A stretch of 64,000 nucleotides of DNA from Acidobacteriota bacterium (GTDB lineage: Bacteria; Pseudomonadota; Alphaproteobacteria; Caulobacterales; Hyphomonadaceae): contig JADJRB010000001.1 of NCBI GenBank assembly GCA_016712445.1, positions 1,922,001 to 1,986,000 on the forward strand. The letters are read 5' to 3'. This document shows, piece by piece, positions 45,431 through 53,693 of the stretch. The notes under the pieces are model-generated. The model was not told the DNA's origin, made no database searches, and saw nothing but the letters and a program-made list of their open reading frames with translations. Both the position numbers and the translations under genes were made by a program. How positions within the stretch are numbered: the first letter of the stretch is position 1; each line of letters starts with the position of its first letter.

Positions 45431-45787
45431 TCAGGTTTTCGAGTTCAACCGCCGGGGCGCAGTTCTTGCCATCGAACGGATCGCCTTGGCCGCCGTGATG
45501 CGCGCAAGGTGGCGTCCTTTCTCGTCGCGCCAGTCGGCTTCCACGAGACCGGTTGTCTTGCCGCGGCTGACGAGACGGCCTTCGATGCTGATCAGGCCGT
45601 GGGGCACTGGCCGGAGGATGCGCGTCTGCAGTTCCATCGTGGTGAACCATTCGCCATCGTCGAGCGCGCTTGCCATCGTCATCGAGACGATATGGTCCGA
45701 GAGGCCAGCGACCCAGCCACCGAAGACGCGTTCGGTCTGGATGTCGCGGTCGCCGGTATTGGGCCATTGGTTAGAAGACGCGGCCAT
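45431..45787 (-). CDS. Hotdog thioesterase, C-terminal part of a probably frameshifted gene
   Basis: This 118-codon ORF carries most of a PaaI-like hotdog domain: ERVFGGWVAGLSDHIVSMTM (the H/D-GG-helix equivalent), MELQTRILRPVPHG, and GRLVSRGKTTGLVEADWRDE. Its own first ATG lies inside the previous ORF (45771-45917), which encodes the missing N-terminus (a Leu-rich start plus MGIRPDLWLKEVSYGRV) in a different frame. Together they make a thioesterase of about 160 residues. The first part is in ATGA contact with csaA, so the natural gene starts at 45917, not 45787. Confidence 0.6.
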   Translation of the reverse strand: MAASSNQWPNTGDRDIQTERVFGGWVAGLSDHIVSMTMASALDDGEWFTTMELQTRILRPVPHGLISIEGRLVSRGKTTGLVEADWRDEKGRHLARITAAKAIRSMARTAPRRLNSKT

Positions 45788-45917
45788 AAGAGACTTCCTT
45801 CAGCCAGAGGTCCGGCCGGATGCCCATGTTGCGGATACCGGGCGGGAAATCCCAGGTGCCGGCTTTCAGGCGTTCGAAGAAGGCGGACTGCTGGGCGGAA
45901 AGTTCGGTGCGGCTCAT
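45771..45917 (-). pseudogene. N-terminal part of the frameshifted thioesterase gene
   Basis: A 48-codon ORF, MSRTELSAQQSAFFERLKAG up to LWLKEVSYGRVF and TAA at 45771. The start overlaps the csaA-like stop by four bases (ATGA), as expected for the next gene of an operon. The next ORF begins within it, one base out of frame, and continues the hotdog fold, which points to one lost or gained base near 45771-45790. A sequencing error, a real frameshift, or programmed frameshifting all fit. Confidence 0.6.
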
Positions 45918-46285
45918 GCGAGGCGGGCTCCATTGGGAACGGGTTGGTCGGGCGAGAACAAGACGATCTCGCCAGCAGTGTCGGCAAAGCCGAGGGTGAG
46001 GACTTCCGACATGAACTTGCCGATCTGGCGCGGTGGGAAATTCACGACGGCAGCGACCTGCCGGCCGACCAGCGCCTCAGGCGCATAGTGGGCGGTGATC
46101 TGCGCGGAGCTTTTCCGCTCGCCGATGCCGGGGCCGAAATCGATGACGAGGCGGATCGACGGCTTGCGCGCGCCTTCGAGCGGGGCGGCGGCGCGCACTG
46201 TCCCTATACGGATATCCACGCGGCGGAAATCCTCGAAAGCGATTTCAAGCGCCGGAGGGTTTTCCGGCGGATCGACAAGATGCAT
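45914..46285 (-). CDS. tRNA-binding domain protein, CsaA-like
   Basis: A 123-residue single OB-fold of the EMAPII/tRNA-binding type. It shows FEDFRRVDIRIGTVRAAAP, RKPSIRLVIDFGPGIGERKS, the SAQITAHY segment, ALVGRQVAAVVNFPPRQIG and SEVLTLGFAD. In Bacillus CsaA this is a chaperone-like protein; a tRNA or oligonucleotide role is also proposed for the family. Its start overlaps the SDR stop (TGATG) and its stop overlaps the downstream thioesterase part, so these three form one operon. Confidence 0.9.
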   Translation of the reverse strand: MHLVDPPENPPALEIAFEDFRRVDIRIGTVRAAAPLEGARKPSIRLVIDFGPGIGERKSSAQITAHYAPEALVGRQVAAVVNFPPRQIGKFMSEVLTLGFADTAGEIVLFSPDQPVPNGARLA

Positions 46286-47052
46286 CAGGTGACCGTGGCG
46301 CCGCCATCGACGACGAGCATCTGGCCGGTCATGTACGACCCCGCTTTCGAAGCGAGATAAACAGCGGCGCCGGCGATTTCTTCCGGGTCGCCGATGCGCT
46401 TCAGCGGGGTGCCCGCGAGGGAGCGTTTCAGGGTTTCCGGATTGTCCCAGAGCGCCTTGGCGAAGTCGGTCTTGATCAGGCCGGGGGCGATGCAGTTGAC
46501 GCGGACATTGTCGGCGCCGAATTCGGCGGCGAGGTTTCGGGCGAGCTGGAAGTCCGCCGCTTTCGAGATGTTGTAGGCGCCGATGACGGGCGAGGCGCGC
46601 AGGCCGCCGATGGACGAGACGATGATCACCGCGCCGTCCTTGCGCTCGCGCATCTGCGGGGCGCACATCTGGATCAGCCAGTTGTTCGAGATGATGTTGT
46701 TCTGGAGGATCTTGGTGAAGGCGTCGTCCGTGATGCCGGACATCGGGCCGTAATAGGGGTTCGAGGCAGCGTTGCAGACGACGATGTCGACCTTGCCGAA
46801 GGACTTGTTGGTCTCGTCGACCATCGCCTGCAGGTCTTCTTTCGAGGAGATGTTGGCCGGGATGGCGATGGCGGTGCCATCGCCATGCTTCTTGTTGATG
46901 CCGGCGGCGACTTCCTCGCACGGGCCGGGCTTGCGCGAGGAGATCACGACGCGGGCGCCCTGGTCGGCCATGGCTTCGGCGATGGCTCGGCCGATGCCGC
47001 GCGACGAGCCGGTGATGATGGCGGATTTTCCCTTGAGATCGAACAGGCTCAT
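46285..47052 (-). CDS. SDR family oxidoreductase
   Basis: A 255-residue classical SDR. It has TGSSRGIGRAIAEAMADQG, SSRKPGPCEE (Arg/Lys here usually accepts NADP), VCNAASNPYYGPM as the NAA form of the NAG motif, SSIGGLRASPVIGAYNISKAA with the catalytic Ser/Tyr/Lys, and APGLIKTDF, VDGGATVT. The proline-containing NPYYGP segment is seen in Gluconobacter-like SDRs and in carbonyl reductases. It is first in an operon with a CsaA-like gene and a thioesterase, suggesting acyl-carrier or aldehyde metabolism. GGAGGGCCGC precedes the start. Confidence 0.9.
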   Translation of the reverse strand: MSLFDLKGKSAIITGSSRGIGRAIAEAMADQGARVVISSRKPGPCEEVAAGINKKHGDGTAIAIPANISSKEDLQAMVDETNKSFGKVDIVVCNAASNPYYGPMSGITDDAFTKILQNNIISNNWLIQMCAPQMRERKDGAVIIVSSIGGLRASPVIGAYNISKAADFQLARNLAAEFGADNVRVNCIAPGLIKTDFAKALWDNPETLKRSLAGTPLKRIGDPEEIAGAAVYLASKAGSYMTGQMLVVDGGATVT

Positions 47053-47229
47053 GCGGCCCTCCCTGATTTAGTTAATTATTCTCAAGCGCTGACCCTAGGG
47101 GAGGCGGGACGCATCGGCTAGGGGTGCCGCGAGGGGAATTTGACCGCTCGCGGGGCGACTCTCGCGCCCGAATTCGCCTGCGGCAACTTTGATACTGCCG
47201 GGCGGGATTGTCCGTGGTAGGAGGGGCGC

Positions 47230-47634
47230 ATGTGGGGACGCCTTGTAAAACCGATTGCGCGCATGCTGGCGCTGCTCGCCCTGGCGACGCAATCGCTGAT
47301 GCCCGGCGCGATGGCTGCGGCCTCGACCAGCCGTCCCGACATGGCCGCGATCCTGTGCGCCATGCCCGAACAGGACATGGCCGCGGTTTCAGGCGTCGGC
47401 GTTGATCTCGCCCGCCTCATCCAGAAGAAACAGTCCGACTCCACGGACATGGACCACGACTGCCCGGCCTGCGTGCTCGCCCATTCGGCCACGCTGCCCG
47501 AGCCGGTGGTCCTCACAGCGCCTCAAGGCCGCGCCGCAGCCCAAACTGCGCCGCGCTTCGAGGTTCGCTTCGCGCAGGTCCCGCGCGGTCCGCCTGTCGG
47601 CTCCCGCGCGCCGCCCGCCCTCGTGAACGCCTGA
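47230..47634 (+). CDS. DUF2946-like Cys/His-containing exported protein
   Basis: A 134-residue protein. The N-terminus has one hydrophobic helix (MLALLALATQSLMPGAMAAA) that could be a signal peptide. The middle carries DMDHDCPACVLAH, the compact C-x-x-C with flanking His that marks DUF2946-type proteins of copper-responsive loci. The tail is Pro/Arg-rich. It precedes a TonB receptor by 75 bases and a PepSY protein follows, so a role in metal handling is likely. GGAGGGGCGC precedes the start. Confidence 0.75.
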   Translation: MWGRLVKPIARMLALLALATQSLMPGAMAAASTSRPDMAAILCAMPEQDMAAVSGVGVDLARLIQKKQSDSTDMDHDCPACVLAHSATLPEPVVLTAPQGRAAAQTAPRFEVRFAQVPRGPPVGSRAPPALVNA

Positions 47635-47709
47635 TCCCAGCCGTCCTTCGCCCGAAGGATATTGGCCGGACGCTGCGCGTCCGGAGTCTGTTCACGAAAA
47701 GCTATCCCA

Positions 47710-49716
47710 ATGAAATCGCAATTTTTTTCCGGCTCCGCGGTGAGCCTTTCCGCCCTCAGCCTTTCACTCGCCTTCGGCCAGCCGGCCCTTGCCCAGGAAG
47801 AGGCCGGCGAGGACCAGGTCCGCGTTGAGGACACCATCATCGTCACCTCCACGGCGCTCGCCAGCGAGGCCGAACGGCAAGTCGCCGCGACCCCAGGCGG
47901 TGCAGACGTCGTGACCCACGAGGACTATGCCGACCGCTTTCTCGTATCCTTGCGCGACACGCTGGCCTTCTCGCCGGGTGTCTACCTGCAGCCTCGCTAT
48001 GGCCAGGAAGTGCGCCTCTCGATCCGCGGCTCGGGTCTCAGCCGCGGCTTCCACATGCGCGGGCTCACGCTGTTGCAGGACGGCGCGCCGATCAACCTCG
48101 CCGATGACAATGGCGACTTCCAGGAACTCGAGCCGATCTTCTTCGACCACCTTGAAGTCTATCGCGGCGCCAATGCGCTGCGGTTCGGGTCGGGCACGCT
48201 CGGCGGCGCAATCAATGGCGTGACGCCGACAGGCGAGACAGCGCCGGGCCTCTATGTGCGCGGGGACGTGGGCAGCTTCGAGACGCTGCGCGGCCTGGTT
48301 TCAGGCGGCATGGAACAAGGCCAGTGGGATGCGTGGGGCGCCGTCAGCGCCGACACGTCGAGCGGCGACCGGGATCACGCGGGCCGCCAGTCCTATCGTT
48401 TTCAGGGCAATGTCGGGTACGACGTGACCGATGCCATTGAAACCCGGTTCTATCTCAGCCTCAACAACATCAACCAGGAACTGCCCGGCGCGCTGAACCT
48501 TTCCGACGCCGTGAACAATCCGACGAAGGGCAACTTCGCGGGCGACCAGGCGCGCGACATCAATTCGATCCGTGTGCAGAACCAGACGCGGTTCGATCTC
48601 GGCGAAGGCGATCTGGCAGTCGGTGTGTGGGTGAACTCCAAGGAGCTCTACCACCCGATCTTCCAGGTCATCGACTACCAGTCGCTCGATCGCGGTGCGT
48701 GGGCGAGGTATGAGTGGGCCGGCGAGCGGTTCGCCGCCACGGTCGGCTTCGATGCCCGTGAGGGCGAGACCGATGCGAAGCGATATGTGAACCTCAGCGG
48801 CGCACGCGGGGCGCTGACCTTCGAAGCCGATCAGGAAGCCTGGACGGCGAACGTCTATGCGGAAGGCCGCTGGCGCGCGACCGAAAAGATGACCCTGATC
48901 GCCGGCCTGATTGCCGCGCAAGGCAAGCGCGAGCAGACCCAGGTGCTGCCGGCGGCCGCCTTCGGGACGGCCGATTTCGAAGAAGTCTCGCCGAAGTTCG
49001 GGCTGCTCTATGAGGCGGCACCGGACATCCAGTTCTATGCGAACTACAGCCGTTCGGCGGAGTTCCCCGGCTTCGGAGAAGTCGCGCAGGTCGCGTCATT
49101 TGTGCCGGTGGACGCGCAGACGGCGTGGACGGCCGAAGTCGGTTCGCGCGGCGCGGCCGGCATCGCGGAGTGGGATGTGTCGCTCTACTCGGCGAAGCTC
49201 GACGGCGAGATGCTGCAGTTCACAGTGGGACCGGACATTCCGGCCTCGACCTTCAATGCGGACAAGACCATCCATAACGGCATCGAGGCGGCGCTCGGCC
49301 TCAACCTCACGGACCGCATCAGCCTGCGCCAGGTCTACCAGTACTCGGACTTCAAGTTCGATGGCGACGCCCAGTATGGCGACAACACGCTGCCGGTCAT
49401 TCCGGAGCAGGTGTACCGCGCCGAACTGCGCTATGCGGGGCCGCGCCTGACGCTGGCGCCGAACCTGGAATGGGTGCCCGAGGGTCCGTGGTCGGATTAT
49501 GTCAACTCGGTCCAGACGGACGGTTACACACTGTTCGGCCTCACCGCCAGCTGGAAGGCGAGTGACAAGATCGACCTTTTCCTCGATGCCCGCAACCTCA
49601 CTGACGAAGACGCCGCCGGTGACGTGTCGGCCGTGATCGTGGCATCGCCGGCTTCGGCGATCTATTATCCGGTCGAACGCCGCGGCGTGTTCGGCGGTAT
49701 CCGCGCGAGGTTCTGA
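47710..49716 (+). CDS. TonB-dependent receptor, probably for metal or metal complexes
   Basis: A 668-residue outer-membrane receptor with Sec signal (ending LAFGQPALAQ), a TonB box-like segment VEDTIIVTS, and a plug domain: LRDTLAFSPGVYLQPRYGQ, RGSGLSRGFHMRGLTLLQDG and VYRGANALRFGSGTLGGAIN. The barrel follows and the sequence ends GGIRARF with C-terminal Phe. The FHMRG/GLTLLQDGAP sequence recalls receptors for ferric complexes, and the neighbours (DUF2946-like gene before, PepSY protein after) suggest copper or iron. Start ATG at 47710; three bases separate its stop from the PepSY start. Confidence 0.93.
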   Translation: MKSQFFSGSAVSLSALSLSLAFGQPALAQEEAGEDQVRVEDTIIVTSTALASEAERQVAATPGGADVVTHEDYADRFLVSLRDTLAFSPGVYLQPRYGQEVRLSIRGSGLSRGFHMRGLTLLQDGAPINLADDNGDFQELEPIFFDHLEVYRGANALRFGSGTLGGAINGVTPTGETAPGLYVRGDVGSFETLRGLVSGGMEQGQWDAWGAVSADTSSGDRDHAGRQSYRFQGNVGYDVTDAIETRFYLSLNNINQELPGALNLSDAVNNPTKGNFAGDQARDINSIRVQNQTRFDLGEGDLAVGVWVNSKELYHPIFQVIDYQSLDRGAWARYEWAGERFAATVGFDAREGETDAKRYVNLSGARGALTFEADQEAWTANVYAEGRWRATEKMTLIAGLIAAQGKREQTQVLPAAAFGTADFEEVSPKFGLLYEAAPDIQFYANYSRSAEFPGFGEVAQVASFVPVDAQTAWTAEVGSRGAAGIAEWDVSLYSAKLDGEMLQFTVGPDIPASTFNADKTIHNGIEAALGLNLTDRISLRQVYQYSDFKFDGDAQYGDNTLPVIPEQVYRAELRYAGPRLTLAPNLEWVPEGPWSDYVNSVQTDGYTLFGLTASWKASDKIDLFLDARNLTDEDAAGDVSAVIVASPASAIYYPVERRGVFGGIRARF

Positions 49717-49719
49717 GCC

Positions 49720-51096
49720 ATGGCCAGCGCCGCACGTTCCACGCTCCAGCACCGCGTGTGGCGCTGGCACTTCTTTGCCGGGCTCGTGGTGATCCCGTTC
49801 GCCGTGATTCTCGCGATCACCGGGGCGATCTATCTGTTCAAGCCGCAATTCGACGCCGCGGTCGAGGCGCGCATCAATGCGCGGGCGGGGCCTTTGGCCG
49901 CCGCGCCTCTGGCGGCCGATACGCTGCTGGACGCTGCACGTGCAGCCTATCCCGGCGCAAGTCTCGCGAAACTGGTCGCGCCGTCGGCGGCGGGCGACCC
50001 GACGATCGAGTTCGACCTGCGGGGCGCCGACGGGGTGCACACGCTCTGGGTTGACCGGTCGACCGGCGAGGTGCTTCACCAGACGCGCACGCCGGACCGG
50101 TTCATGAACTTCATCAAACGCATCCACGGCACCCTCCTTGGCGGCGACCGGGGTTCGCTGGTGGTGGAGACGATGGCGAGCTGGTTCGTGATCCTGATCG
50201 TCACAGGCGTGTACCTCTGGTGGCCGAGGCAGCTGCCATGGTGGCGCGTATTCGTGCCCGATTTTTCGGCGCGGAACGGCCGCCGCGAGACATGGCGGAA
50301 GGTGCACGGGATGGGCGGCGCCTGGATCGGCGGGCTGATCCTTGCGCTCCTGTTGTCAGGACTCCCGTGGACGCAGGTCTGGGGCGACGGGTTCAAGCGG
50401 GTGAAGGCGTTCGCGGGTCTCGAGGCACCGGGGCAGGAGTGGTTCGTGACGCTCGAATCCTCCGATCCGCATGCGGACCATTCGATGCACCAGACGGGCG
50501 GCGAGCTCTGGAGCACAGGGGGCGAGGATCCGGTCACGGACATTATGTCAGGCATGCCGGGTAGCCGTGTACAGCGGCTGCCGCTCGAGCAGGTGATGCA
50601 GATTGCGGGCCCGCAGGCTTATCAGCCGCCGGTGGAGATACAGCCGCCTCGCGGAGAGAATGGCGTGTGGACCTTACGCTCGATAGGCGCATCGCGCGCG
50701 GGCCGGGTGACGGTGCATTATGATCAATGGACCGGTGCGGAGATCATGCGGATTTCGTTTGCGGACCACAATCCGGTCGACCGTTTCGTTGCGCAGAGTA
50801 CGGCCTTCCACGAGGGTGCCCTGTTCGGGCCATTGAACCAGGCGGTCGGTGTCATCGCGGCGCTGGGTGTTCTCCTGCTGAGCCTGACGGGCGGGATCAT
50901 GTGGTGGCGCCGGCGACCGAAAGGCCGGCTTGGTACGCCGCCCCTGCCGGCAGATCGCAAGCTCGCCGCGGGCGTCGTCGTGCTGATTGCGGTGCTGGCC
51001 GTGTTCCTGCCGATGGCCGGTCTCACGCTGCTGATTGCGCTGCTGGTCGACACCGGCGTCAACGCAGCAGGGCGCCTGCGCCGAGCTAACGCCTAG
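49720..51096 (+). CDS. PepSY-associated transmembrane protein
   Basis: A 458-residue inner-membrane protein of the PepSY-TM family: HRVWRWHFFAGLVVIPFAVIL with a Trp-His-rich first helix, FMNFIKRIHGTLLGGDRGSLVVE, WFVILIVTGVYLWWPRQLPW, GMGGAWIGGLILALLLSGLPW and VLLLSLTGGIMWWRRRPKG. Paired His residues in the helices may ligate haem; related proteins reduce ferric siderophores in the inner membrane or aid metal import. The start is three bases after the receptor stop, so it forms an operon with it. It ends overlapping the convergent DUF262 gene by four bases. Confidence 0.92.
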   Translation: MASAARSTLQHRVWRWHFFAGLVVIPFAVILAITGAIYLFKPQFDAAVEARINARAGPLAAAPLAADTLLDAARAAYPGASLAKLVAPSAAGDPTIEFDLRGADGVHTLWVDRSTGEVLHQTRTPDRFMNFIKRIHGTLLGGDRGSLVVETMASWFVILIVTGVYLWWPRQLPWWRVFVPDFSARNGRRETWRKVHGMGGAWIGGLILALLLSGLPWTQVWGDGFKRVKAFAGLEAPGQEWFVTLESSDPHADHSMHQTGGELWSTGGEDPVTDIMSGMPGSRVQRLPLEQVMQIAGPQAYQPPVEIQPPRGENGVWTLRSIGASRAGRVTVHYDQWTGAEIMRISFADHNPVDRFVAQSTAFHEGALFGPLNQAVGVIAALGVLLLSLTGGIMWWRRRPKGRLGTPPLPADRKLAAGVVVLIAVLAVFLPMAGLTLLIALLVDTGVNAAGRLRRANA

Positions 51097-52748
51097 ATGC
51101 CCCAGGCGTCGGCGAGGATGCCGGCCAGCTTTTCCGTCCGCTTACGGACAATCTCGGGGGTCCAGGCGTCCTGTTCCATAAGGTCGCGGGTCAGGGCAAA
51201 CTCCTGGCCGCCGCCGCCATTGAAGTAGATTTCCTTCTTGGCGCGGTAGTCCAGCCGGTCCGCCTTCTGGTTCACTTTCGTGGTCAGCAGCACGAAATTG
51301 CCGATCGTGTCGCATTGCTCGCGCCGCTTGGTCACGTCAGGCCAGGTGTTCAGCCAGTGGCTGTCTTCCGGGATGGTGCGGGGCAGGACATGCTCCACCG
51401 TCGCATCCGATTCCGGCGGGATTGTCTTGCCGCCTGCGAGCGCGGCGCACAGGCGAAGCGCAATCGCCCGGCGCTGACCGAAGGTCGCGAACCGGCCGAT
51501 CAGGCGCTCGCGTGTCTTCTTGCCTTCGTCGCGCGAAATGGCGAACGGCCCCGTCTTCGACAGCAGCACGCGGTCGTTGCGCACGGCTTCGGTGACGCGC
51601 GCGAAACGGCGGCTGCGCTGGTCGCGGTCGTGCACCAGCAGCTGCATGACGTAGGCGAGGCGTTCGAGGTTCGAGAAGAATTCGGGCGCGGCCGGGTCGT
51701 CCGCGCCGCGTTCCGCCAGGAAATGCAGGGCCGGCGCGCGCCAATTGTGCTGTTCCAGTGCACGCATCTGGTGGAGCGAGTTGGCGATCGCTTCGGAACG
51801 CGGGCCTTCCTCCAGCTGCGCCGTCTCGATCTGACGATAGGCGCGCACATAGGCGGGCAGCATTTCGTCGAGGAACTTCCGGGCGTCGATCTTTGCGAGC
51901 GCGCCTTTCTGGAAGGCGGCAACGATGTCGCCCCGGGTGCCCCGGTCGAAGATGGTGCGGATCTGGCGCAGCAGGTCGTCGAATGCATTGCCGCCAAGCG
52001 TGGCTTCGTGTTCTGCCCAGCGTTCGGCGTAGCGGGCGGCATCGGCGGAGGAAAACCTTGCGCGCTGGAAGAGCTCGGTCTTGATGATGTCGTGGGCGCC
52101 GGGCTCCTTGCCGCGTGTATTCAGCACACGGAATACCTTGAAGCCCTGGTCCTTGTTGTCGACGACGACGCGTACGAGGGCACAGCCCTTGGTGACGATC
52201 TCGGCAAGCGCGCGGCGCTGCTCCGGCGTCATCTCGCCGAGTTCCTTGTGGAAGGCGGCGGCGTTGGCCAGCATCCTCGTCTGGCTTTCGCTTTCGCCGG
52301 GGTCGGAATCCAGAGCGAGCGTGGCGCCGGGCCGTTGCAGCGTGTCGCGGAAGAAGGCGCCGTCCTGGTAGTTGAGGGCGATGCGCCAGTTGGCGCCTTC
52401 GCCGAGAATCGGTCGGGCTTCGTCGGCGATCAGGGCGTTCAGCGCGTTGGCGCGGTCCTTGTCGCTCTCGAGGTCGCGCAACACGCAGAGCAGGATGGTG
52501 AGGGTGGTCAGTCGCTGCTGGCCGTCGACGATCTCAAGGATGCCGGGCTCGTCGCCGTGCACGAAGACGACGGCGCCGATGAAGTGCGGAATCTGGGCTT
52601 CGGTCGCTTCCAGAAGGTCACCGAGCAGTTCCAGCGCTTCGGGTTCGCCCCAGGAATAGCTGCGCTGATAGGGCGGCATGCGCAGCTTCTCGCCCGGCGC
52701 GAAGACGTCGCTCAAAGAGCTTTCCTGCGCCCGGACTCCGAGATGCAT
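51093..52748 (-). CDS. DUF262-DUF1524 protein, GmrSD-like type IV restriction candidate
   Basis: A 551-residue protein with an N-terminal DUF262 (ParB/Srx-like) domain: MPPYQRSYSWGEPEALELL and D75-G-Q-Q-R79 in EIVDGQQRLTTLTIL, the DGQQR box that uses nucleotide in GmrS. The central segment is helical. The C-terminal DUF1524 domain has the His-Me-like nuclease features: VEHVLPRTIPE around H453, then IGNFVLLTTKVNQKADRLDY and KKEIYFN. GmrSD-type enzymes cut glucosylated-hydroxymethylcytosine DNA, or act as other modified-DNA barriers. It stands alone, with no partner gene beside it, so the single-chain form is complete. Confidence 0.92.
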   Translation of the reverse strand: MHLGVRAQESSLSDVFAPGEKLRMPPYQRSYSWGEPEALELLGDLLEATEAQIPHFIGAVVFVHGDEPGILEIVDGQQRLTTLTILLCVLRDLESDKDRANALNALIADEARPILGEGANWRIALNYQDGAFFRDTLQRPGATLALDSDPGESESQTRMLANAAAFHKELGEMTPEQRRALAEIVTKGCALVRVVVDNKDQGFKVFRVLNTRGKEPGAHDIIKTELFQRARFSSADAARYAERWAEHEATLGGNAFDDLLRQIRTIFDRGTRGDIVAAFQKGALAKIDARKFLDEMLPAYVRAYRQIETAQLEEGPRSEAIANSLHQMRALEQHNWRAPALHFLAERGADDPAAPEFFSNLERLAYVMQLLVHDRDQRSRRFARVTEAVRNDRVLLSKTGPFAISRDEGKKTRERLIGRFATFGQRRAIALRLCAALAGGKTIPPESDATVEHVLPRTIPEDSHWLNTWPDVTKRREQCDTIGNFVLLTTKVNQKADRLDYRAKKEIYFNGGGGQEFALTRDLMEQDAWTPEIVRKRTEKLAGILADAWGI

Positions 52749-52781
52749 GCCTTTACCCCTCTACAAGGCCCTCTCCCTAGC

Positions 52782-52825
52782 CCTTGCCAAACGCGATCAC
52801 AACGAGACATGAACGGTTGGCAAGG
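52782..52825. promoter_or_regulatory. 9-bp inverted repeat in the divergent DUF262/FAH region
   Basis: CCTTGCCAA (52782-52790) and TTGGCAAGG (52817-52825) form perfect arms 26 bases apart, between the starts of the minus-strand DUF262 gene (52748) and the plus-strand hydrolase (52860). The wide spacing suits a dimer-bridging operator or a loop. No regulator is encoded next to it. Confidence 0.35.
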
Positions 52826-52859
52826 TAATTCACGGTAGAGTGTGACGGGAGAGTAACGC

Positions 52860-53693
52860 ATGCGGCTGGTGCGATTCAGGCAAGGCGGGAAGACGGGCTA
52901 TGGCCGTCTCGAGGGCGACACGATCCGGCCGGTGGCCGGCGATACGCTGGCTGAGGCGCTCGCCGGCGCGCCGGCGGGCGCGCCGGTGGCACTGGCGGAT
53001 GTTCGCCTGCTGGCGCCGGTGGCGCGGCCGGGCAAGATCCTCGGCATCGGTGTGAACTATGCGGCCCACGCGGCTGAAAGCGTCAGCTTCGTCGATGCGT
53101 CGAAACCCGAAGTGCAGAAGTGGTTCAACAAGCAGGTCACAGCGGTCAACGGCCCGTTCGATGATGTGCACCTGCCGAAGGTCTCGTCCCAGCTCGACTA
53201 TGAAGGTGAGCTCGTGGTGGTGATCGGCAAGCACGGCCGGCATGTGCCCCGTGCCCGCGCGATGGAGATCGTGGCGGGCTATTGCGTGGGCTGCGACTAT
53301 TCCGTGCGTGACTGGCAACGGGCGAGCCAGACGATGATCATGGGCAAGGGGTTCGATACGCATGCCGTGTTCGGCCCGGCGCTGGTGACGCCGGATGAGG
53401 CGGGCGACATCTCCGGCCTCCAGCTGCGCACCTTCGTGAACGGCGAACTGCGCCAGACGGCGACCCCCTCGCTGATGATCCACGACATTGCTGCCCAGAT
53501 CGAGCACCTGACGGCGGCGTTCACGCTGGAACCCGGCGACGTCATCTATACCGGCACCCCGGCGGGCGTCGGCGCTGGCCACACGCCGCCGAAATGGCTG
53601 AAGGCGGGCGACACCGTTCGGGTCGAGATCGACCGCATCGGGGAGATCGAAAACAAAGTTGTGGAGGAACCCCAGACGGCGCGTATCGGCTGA
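52860..53693 (+). CDS. Fumarylacetoacetate hydrolase family protein
   Basis: A 277-residue protein of the FAH fold. Central features are GKILGIGVNYAAHAAE, the metal-binding Glu/Asp set (LDYEGELVVVIG with E-x-E and the later D in DYSVRD), KGFDTHAVFGPALV, and YTGTPAGVGAG. These enzymes cleave or decarboxylate beta-diketo acids, e.g. in aromatic catabolism. The neighbour is not informative. The start is the ATG at 52860, preceded by GGGAGAGTAACGC. Confidence 0.9.
   Translation: MRLVRFRQGGKTGYGRLEGDTIRPVAGDTLAEALAGAPAGAPVALADVRLLAPVARPGKILGIGVNYAAHAAESVSFVDASKPEVQKWFNKQVTAVNGPFDDVHLPKVSSQLDYEGELVVVIGKHGRHVPRARAMEIVAGYCVGCDYSVRDWQRASQTMIMGKGFDTHAVFGPALVTPDEAGDISGLQLRTFVNGELRQTATPSLMIHDIAAQIEHLTAAFTLEPGDVIYTGTPAGVGAGHTPPKWLKAGDTVRVEIDRIGEIENKVVEEPQTARIG

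Noticed and set aside
47053..47229. AT-rich TTAGTTAATTATTC stretch as a CtrA box
   Set aside because: The second TTAA at the required spacing is missing; it is more simply an AT-rich promoter patch.
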